Shown here in pieces: positions 5,537-9,586 of a stretch of 9,586 nucleotides of DNA. The DNA is taken from contig JAPLDV010000782.1 of NCBI GenBank assembly GCA_026391235.1, forward strand, positions 1 to 9,586. Direction: 5' to 3'. A program made the position numbers and the translations under genes. Within the stretch, counting starts at the first letter, position 1. Every line of letters starts with the position of its first letter. This stretch comes from Bacteroidia bacterium. Lineage in GTDB: Bacteria; Bacteroidota; Bacteroidia; Bacteroidales; UBA12481. Under the pieces are notes generated by a model, which was not told where the DNA came from, did no database searches, and worked only from the letters and a program-made list of their open reading frames with translations.

Positions 5537-7753
5537 CTTCATCGTGATGCACATCTCTCCGCCGGCCAGAATTTCCCGATGAGTTAAATACATGCGATCA
5601 AGCGGCTTTCCGTTGAGTGAAATGGACTTTACATAAAAGTTCTTGTCTGTCAGGTTTTCAGCGGTTATGATAAAAGTTTTTCCACCGGGAAGATTGAGTG
5701 TGACCTTGGTGAACGACGGAGTACCGATCTGGTATACCCCGTTGGCCGGGTTGAGCGGGTAGAATCCCATGGCACTAAACACGTACCAGGCCGACATCTG
5801 GCCGCAATCTTCATTGCCGCAGAGGCCATCGGGCTGGTTTGTGTACAGCGTGGTGCAGATCCGGTGGATAATTTCCTGGGTTTTGGCCGGCTCACCTGCT
5901 ATATTGTACAGGTAGGCAACATGATGACTCGGCTCGTTCCCCTGGGCATACTGACCTACCATGCCGGAGATATCGGGCGATGCTTCGGCGCCCTGCACCT
6001 TTTCCGAAGTATTGAAAAGGGAATCCAGACGAATAATAAATTTCTCTTTCCCGCCCATCAGGCTGATCAGATCCTCAGGATCCTGCGGAACGAACCAGGT
6101 ATACTGCCAGGAGTTCCCTTCAGTGAAATCATGCACGTTATGACTGCTGTACAAAGGGTTAAAATTCTGCCGCCAGGTGCCGTCCGATATCCGGCCGCGC
6201 ATGAAACGGGTTACCGGATCAAAAACATTACGATAATTCTGCGACCGGGTCATATAATATTGATAATCCACCTCTTTGCCCAATTTCTTGGCCATCTGGG
6301 CGATACACCAATCGTCGTAAGCATATTCCAGCGTTTGTGAAACCGACTGGTTTTCAAGGTCGGCCGGCAGGTACCCGTATTGGCGGTAATTTTTCAACCC
6401 GCGACCGTCATCCAGGGCACTTTTCTTCATCGCTTCAAATGCCTTTTCGTAATCGAATACAACCCCTTTCATGGCGGCATCCACGATTACCGGGATTGCA
6501 TGATACCCGATCATGCAATTGGTTTCGCAACCCTCGAGAGTCCAGACCGGCAGTAGTCCGCTCTCCTCGTAATGGGCCAGCATCGCCTTGATCAGATCAG
6601 GCATCCTCTCCGGCTGTGTCAGGGTAAAGAGGGGATGGGCAGCCCTGAAGGTATCCCACAAAGAATAAACAGTATAATTGTTCCAGCCATCAGCTTTTTT
6701 AATGGTACGGGAGCTGTCGCTTCCCCGGTACCTGCCATCAATATCCGAGAACAGTGCGGGAGCTATCATCGTATGGTACAGGGCTGTATAGAATGTTTCT
6801 TTCAGATCGGCATTACCCGATTCGATCTGGATTTTAGACAATTCCCGGTTCCATGCCTGTCGGGCCGCCTTTTTCACTTTGTCGAACTTCCAGCCCGGGT
6901 TTTCTTTTAACAGGTTATTAATCGCTCCGTTTTCATCGACCGGCGACAGTGCCACTTTCACCATCAGTTCACCGCCCTGATTGCCAAAAGAGAATATCGC
7001 CTCAGTATATTTCCCGTCCACGGTTTTTACTCCCGGGTTATCCAATCCAGTTTCAAACAGGCTGTATCTGGTCATCGGCTTTGAGAAGGTGGCTGCGAAA
7101 TACACCTGCTGGTTATTAGCCCAGCCTTTGGATTTCCGGTATCCGGTGATGAGGGTATCATTTTTTACCCTGATGATGGTGGTTACAGGCTGATCCCAGT
7201 TGATCGCAAATCCCAGATCGAGCACCAGGTTCATTTTGGATCCGTCAGGATAACGATAGCGATGGAACCCAGTTCGTTCTGTAGCCGTAAGTTCCACTTT
7301 GATAGGATTTTGCAAAGTTTTTGGATCGCGAAGGATTACCCGGTAATAACCAGGGGCGGCCGTTTCCTCAGCATGCGAATAGATGGCCCTGAAACGCTGA
7401 TGGAAATCTTTTCCACCATGGTATTCGCCTTTCTCCAGATTCTCGGTGGTTGGCTGCAGCAGAATATCCGCCAGATCACCGATCCCCGTACCGCTCAGAT
7501 GCTTATGGGAAAATCCGACAATGATGGAATCAGAATAATTATACCCGGAGCACCAGTCCCAGCCGTTCCGGCCATTATCCGGACTCAGCTGCACCATTCC
7601 GAAGGGCACGACAGCCCCGGGGAAAGTATGTCCATGGGCTGCTGTTCCGATAAACGGATCTACGTATCGCGCGTTATCAGCCGGCTGATCTGTGGAGCAG
7701 CTTGATAATGCGATAATCAGGGAGAGGCTCAGGCAGAGGTGAATGCGGTTCAT
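5534..7753 (-). CDS. GH92 family exo-alpha-mannosidase, lipoprotein
   Basis: The product is a 739-residue enzyme expected to release mannose from alpha-mannosides such as N-glycans or yeast-type mannan. GH92 members are calcium-dependent inverting exo-enzymes. The signal ends in ALSSC (Cys19), predicting membrane anchoring on the envelope. The N-terminal beta-sandwich opens with the family signature YVDPFIGT (30-37), GHTFPGAVVPFGMVQLSPD (41-59), WCSGY (67-71) and GFSHKHLSGTG (80-90). The catalytic (alpha/alpha)6 region carries SLWDTFRAAHPL (364-375), HDFTEGNSWQYTWFVPQD (541-558), GNEPSHH (605-611) and GNEDCGQMSAWYVFSAMGFYP (from 646). By analogy with characterised GH92 enzymes, Glu545 is the likely acid, and Glu648/Asp649 lie in the base and calcium region. 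Linkage specificity cannot be read safely. Length is normal for the family. The start is the only ATG placing the lipobox correctly. No Shine-Dalgarno sequence is present, and the leader is a pyrimidine-rich octamer array. The GH5 gene is divergent. Confidence 0.95.
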   Translation of the reverse strand: MNRIHLCLSLSLIIALSSCSTDQPADNARYVDPFIGTAAHGHTFPGAVVPFGMVQLSPDNGRNGWDWCSGYNYSDSIIVGFSHKHLSGTGIGDLADILLQPTTENLEKGEYHGGKDFHQRFRAIYSHAEETAAPGYYRVILRDPKTLQNPIKVELTATERTGFHRYRYPDGSKMNLVLDLGFAINWDQPVTTIIRVKNDTLITGYRKSKGWANNQQVYFAATFSKPMTRYSLFETGLDNPGVKTVDGKYTEAIFSFGNQGGELMVKVALSPVDENGAINNLLKENPGWKFDKVKKAARQAWNRELSKIQIESGNADLKETFYTALYHTMIAPALFSDIDGRYRGSDSSRTIKKADGWNNYTVYSLWDTFRAAHPLFTLTQPERMPDLIKAMLAHYEESGLLPVWTLEGCETNCMIGYHAIPVIVDAAMKGVVFDYEKAFEAMKKSALDDGRGLKNYRQYGYLPADLENQSVSQTLEYAYDDWCIAQMAKKLGKEVDYQYYMTRSQNYRNVFDPVTRFMRGRISDGTWRQNFNPLYSSHNVHDFTEGNSWQYTWFVPQDPEDLISLMGGKEKFIIRLDSLFNTSEKVQGAEASPDISGMVGQYAQGNEPSHHVAYLYNIAGEPAKTQEIIHRICTTLYTNQPDGLCGNEDCGQMSAWYVFSAMGFYPLNPANGVYQIGTPSFTKVTLNLPGGKTFIITAENLTDKNFYVKSISLNGKPLDRMYLTHREILAGGEMCITMK

Positions 7754-7758
7754 GGTGA

Positions 7759-7798
7759 GAAGATTTGAAGGTTAGAAGGTTGAAAGGTTAAGAGGTTA
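7759..7798. repeat. Octamer tandem array, GAAGGTTA type
   Basis: Five in-phase 8-nt units can be read: gaagattt, gaaggtta, gaaggttg, aaaggtta and agaggtta. The array begins 5 nt upstream of the GH92 ATG (7751-7753). On the minus strand it gives the GH92 mRNA a leader of repeated taacctt-like pyrimidine-rich units. The unit is unrelated to the octamer array beyond the other end of the same gene. Confidence 0.7.
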
Positions 7799-7889
7799 AT
7801 AGACAAGAGTTTAGAGATTCGAAAATCGATTTTGAATTCCGAAGTGTAAGATTCAATGCTCACAATCCCAATAGTTTTGATATTCTATT

Positions 7890-7957
7890 CTCCGTGGAAC
7901 TCTGTGAAACCTCTGTATAACTCTGTAATTTATTTATTTACAAAGAGTTGCATAGAG
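7890..7957. repeat. CTCTGT short repeat with inverted copy (possible hairpin)
   Basis: Four roughly 10-nt units follow each other: ctccgtggaa, ctctgtgaaac, ctctgtataa and ctctgtaatt. The last part (7911-7927) is mirrored by an imperfect inverted copy at 7941-7957, caaagagttgcatagag, across a 13-nt AT-only loop. Of 17 positions, 12 pair by Watson-Crick rules and two more could form wobble pairs in RNA. The position, in the leader region of the GH5 gene, allows either a regulatory RNA structure or a mobile short repeat. No function can be assigned. Confidence 0.5.
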
Positions 7958-8040
7958 ATTTTTTACTTTGAACCTGCAATTTCAAAATTCAGAATTGGTC
8001 TTCGAATCTATAAATTCTTGCTTGATTTATCCCCTTATCA

Positions 8041-8058
8041 TCCTCGCGAAAGCCGGGA
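8041..8058. repeat. Short palindromic element with GAAA loop
   Basis: The arms tcctcgc (8041-8047) and gccggga (8052-8058) flank the tetraloop gaaa. Six of the seven positions can pair, counting one T-G wobble, with one C-C mismatch. The core cgcgaaagc resembles short interspersed palindromes seen between genes in many bacteria, so this may be a decayed copy. It is not followed by a T-run and is not called a terminator. Confidence 0.4.
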
Positions 8059-8121
8059 ATTTTCATCTCATTCTGACTTGGTTCTACCCCTCCCTGTCAA
8101 AATCTTTATTATTTTGGCGGC

Positions 8122-9441
8122 ATGAAAACCGCAATGATATTCATCCTTCTGACAGCCAGCCTCCTCGTTGGATGCAGCCCGCGCAACTCCAATCGCGAAA
8201 AACAAATCACCGGTTTAAAAGGTATCCGGACTGAGGGTACCCGGTTTGTGAATTCGAAGGGCCATACGGTGATCCTCTGCGGCATCAACCTGGTGGAAAA
8301 AAATCCGGCAGTGAATTATATACGGCAGGATACCATTGGATTGTTCGACCGGTTTGTCCGGTGGGGCTTCAACTGCATCCGGCTGGGCGTCATCTGGGAT
8401 GGTGCGGAGCCGGAGCCAGGGAAATATGACGAAGCCTATCTGAATAAAATTGAAACCATGGTTAACCGGGCAGCCGCGCGAGGAATTTATGTACTGCTCG
8501 ACATGCACCAGGACCTTTACGGCCGGCAGTTCAGCGACGGGGCACCTGCATGGGCTACTCTGACTGACAGCCTGCCCCACGCCACCGGAGTTATCTGGAG
8601 TGATTCCTACCTGATGAGTCCCGCTGTGCAGCGGGCTTTTGATAACTTCTGGGCCAATAAACCCGCGATTGACGGCATCGGGGTACAGGATCATTATGCC
8701 CGGCTTTGGAAGCACATTGCCCGGCGCTTTGCGGGCAATCCGGCCATCGTTGGGTACGATATCATGAACGAGCCTTTCAACGGATCGGCCGGGGCGGCCA
8801 TTCTGCCGGCCATCCTGAAAGAGTACGCCACCGTGTTGGCCGAAACAACCGGGAAAGTGCTGTCTGAAGACGAGATCATGGAAACCTGGGCCGATGAGGC
8901 ACGGCGAATCGATGCACTGAAATTTCTGGAGGATCCTGCCCGGTATCAGCGGGTGGTGGATGCTGCTACCGGACTGAATGCGGAGTTTGAGCGGTCGGCA
9001 CTGCAGGCGATGTATCAGCGTGTAGCTGATGCCATCCGGCTAGTTGATACGGCACATATACTTTTCCTGGAGCATGCTTACTTCGCTAACACCGGTCTGG
9101 CTACGGCAATTGAGCCGGTCAGGCTCACGAGTGGAGCCCGTGATCCGCTCGTGGCTTATGCTGCCCACGGGTATGATCTCCTGACTGACACAAAACAGGT
9201 GGATTCTCAGAGCCCGGGCCGGGTCGATCTGATTTTTAAACGGATACATGAAGCCTCCAAACGGATGAATATCCCGGTGCTGGTGGGCGAATGGGGAGCC
9301 TTCAACGGGAATTCCGATGGGCTGGTGTCGGCAACAGCCTATTTGAAGGGTCTCTTTAATAAATACGGATTCAGTGATACTTACTGGGCCTGGTACCCGG
9401 GGATTGAGGAACACCCTTATTTTTATGAGCTGAGGAAATAA
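8122..9441 (+). CDS. GH5 glycoside hydrolase, endoglycoceramidase-like, lipoprotein
   Basis: This is a 439-residue retaining beta-glycosidase of clan GH-A. The signal ends in LLVGC (Cys18), so it should be envelope-anchored. The (beta/alpha)8 barrel shows GINLVEKNP (54-62), FNCIRLGVIWDGAEPEPGKYD (83-103), LLDMHQDLYG (125-134) with DGAPAWAT (139-146), and GYDIMNEPF (211-219) with acid/base Glu217. AAHGYD follows at 347-352, then PVLVGEWGAFNG (385-396) with nucleophile Glu390, and YWAWYPG (421-427). The DMHQDxxG plus DGAPAWA combination and the long insertion after MNEP point to the endoglycoceramidase-related GH5 branch, which cleaves the glycan-ceramide bond of glycosphingolipids. The protein stops shortly after the last barrel strand, so the C-terminal beta-sandwich of classical endoglycoceramidases is absent. 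The substrate may therefore differ, for example steryl or other lipid glucosides. The ATG is well placed for the lipobox. The GH92 gene is divergent and a kinase gene is convergent. Confidence 0.9.
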   Translation: MKTAMIFILLTASLLVGCSPRNSNREKQITGLKGIRTEGTRFVNSKGHTVILCGINLVEKNPAVNYIRQDTIGLFDRFVRWGFNCIRLGVIWDGAEPEPGKYDEAYLNKIETMVNRAAARGIYVLLDMHQDLYGRQFSDGAPAWATLTDSLPHATGVIWSDSYLMSPAVQRAFDNFWANKPAIDGIGVQDHYARLWKHIARRFAGNPAIVGYDIMNEPFNGSAGAAILPAILKEYATVLAETTGKVLSEDEIMETWADEARRIDALKFLEDPARYQRVVDAATGLNAEFERSALQAMYQRVADAIRLVDTAHILFLEHAYFANTGLATAIEPVRLTSGARDPLVAYAAHGYDLLTDTKQVDSQSPGRVDLIFKRIHEASKRMNIPVLVGEWGAFNGNSDGLVSATAYLKGLFNKYGFSDTYWAWYPGIEEHPYFYELRK

Positions 9442-9453
9442 AGGACTCAGATC

Positions 9454-9495
9454 AGCGTCAACGCGTCACGGGTCACGCATTACGCGTCACGTCTT
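9454..9495. repeat. Heptamer tandem array, GTGACGC type (copy 3, inverted)
   Basis: Six 7-nt units are in phase: agcgtca, acgcgtc, acgggtc, acgcatt, acgcgtc and acgtctt. On the minus strand these are gacgcgt-like units, the same heptamer as at 937-971 and 4374-4428 in the opposite orientation. The array fills the gap between the convergent GH5 and ROK genes. It starts 13 nt after the GH5 stop and overlaps the ROK stop (9494-9496) by two bases. Confidence 0.75.
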
Positions 9496-9586
9496 ATTCC
9501 GCACCCCCGAACTGATCCCATGCCAGTGCGCTGGCTCCGAGAACAGCGGAGTTTTGGCTGTTGAGGCCCGAAGGAAGCAGTTTCAC
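9494..9586 (-). CDS. Probable ROK-family sugar kinase, C-terminal 30 residues only
   Basis: The minus-strand frame from the window edge is open for 30 codons and ends with TAA at 9494-9496. The peptide contains VKLLPSGLNSQNSAVLGASALAW. This fits the extreme C-terminus of ROK-family glucokinase-like proteins, where a short strand is followed by a helix with the pattern A-x-x-G-A-A/S-x-L-A-x. Such kinases phosphorylate glucose, mannose or amino sugars in the cytoplasm, which would suit sugars released by the neighbouring GH92 and GH5 enzymes. Catalytic and zinc-binding motifs lie outside the window, so the family call rests on this tail and the context. Confidence 0.55.
   Translation of the reverse strand: MKLLPSGLNSQNSAVLGASALAWDQFGGAE

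Larger units (their letters stand above)
7754..8121. other. Divergent intergenic region between GH92 and GH5, repeat-filled
   Basis: These 368 nt separate two divergently oriented glycosidase genes and should hold both promoters. They contain an octamer array next to the GH92 start (7759-7798), a CTCTGT repeat with an inverted copy (7890-7957), and a short hairpin with a GAAA loop (8041-8058). Single plus-strand matches to the Bacteroidota -7 consensus exist, such as tagttttg at 7872-7879, but lack a clear -33 partner and are far from the GH5 ATG. I see no convincing gene: the open frame across 7856-8125 simply translates the repeats. Confidence 0.7.

Noticed and set aside
5864..6340. 158-codon plus-strand open frame inside GH92
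   Set aside because: It is antisense to a strongly conserved GH92 catalytic region and has no domain-like or signal features, so it is a shadow frame.
7262..7705. 147-codon plus-strand open frame opposite the GH92 N-terminus
   Set aside because: It is fully contained opposite the GH92 signature region and shows no recognisable protein features.
7872..7879. TAGTTTTG as a GH5 promoter -7 element
   Set aside because: It matches TAnnTTTG but lies about 240 nt from the ATG, lacks a -33 partner, and sits in AT-rich DNA where such matches are expected by chance.
7856..8125. 89-codon open frame upstream of GH5
   Set aside because: It translates the CTCTGT repeat and palindrome, runs into the GH5 start, and has no coding-like composition.
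8215..8715. 166-codon minus-strand open frame inside GH5
   Set aside because: It is antisense to conserved GH5 motifs. Its length follows from the GC-rich codons of the real gene.

Overview
The window looks like a chromosomal segment of a free-living Bacteroidota, most likely Bacteroidales-like. The supporting signs are four intact predicted lipoproteins, a DUF4249 protein, a GH92 alpha-mannosidase, PKD plus FISUMP surface-type proteins, genes without Shine-Dalgarno leaders, and a TAnnTTTG-type promoter candidate. The genus cannot be named from the sequence. Base composition is uneven: the first gene is AT-rich (one sampled 60-base line is 38% GC), whereas part of the last large gene is about 60% GC.

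Layout. 1-954 (+) is the 3' part of an AAA ATPase/DUF4143 gene entering from the left edge. 991-4279 (-) is a tight three-gene lipoprotein operon, read right to left: a DUF4249 lipoprotein, a small Cys-containing lipoprotein, and a large lipoprotein with four PKD-like repeats and a C-terminal FISUMP domain. 4513-5393 (-) is a decayed paralogue of that PKD/FISUMP protein; it lacks its 5' end and carries an internal frame-changing deletion. 5534-7753 (-) is a GH92 exo-alpha-mannosidase lipoprotein. 8122-9441 (+) is a divergently oriented GH5 glycosidase of endoglycoceramidase-like type, also a lipoprotein. 9494-9586 (-) is the extreme C-terminus of a probable ROK-family sugar kinase, convergent with the GH5 gene.

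How the genes may work together. GH92, GH5 and ROK suggest a small glycan-use cluster: alpha-mannose trimming and beta-glycoside or glycolipid cleavage at the cell envelope, followed by cytoplasmic phosphorylation of released sugar. No SusC/SusD transporter pair or regulator is visible. The three-lipoprotein operon has no recognised biochemical role. DUF4249 genes commonly sit beside TonB-dependent receptors, but none is present here.

The most unusual structure is between the genes. Almost every gene junction carries a short tandem array with a strict unit length of 7, 8 or 9 nt. A GTGACGC-type heptamer occurs at three junctions (937-971, 4374-4428, 9454-9495). A nonamer array lies at 4455-4517, an octamer array at 5461-5536, and another octamer array at 7759-7798. 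Four of these arrays touch or overlap a stop codon, and the last sits directly in front of the GH92 start codon. A further degenerate CTCTGT-based repeat with an inverted copy lies at 7890-7957.
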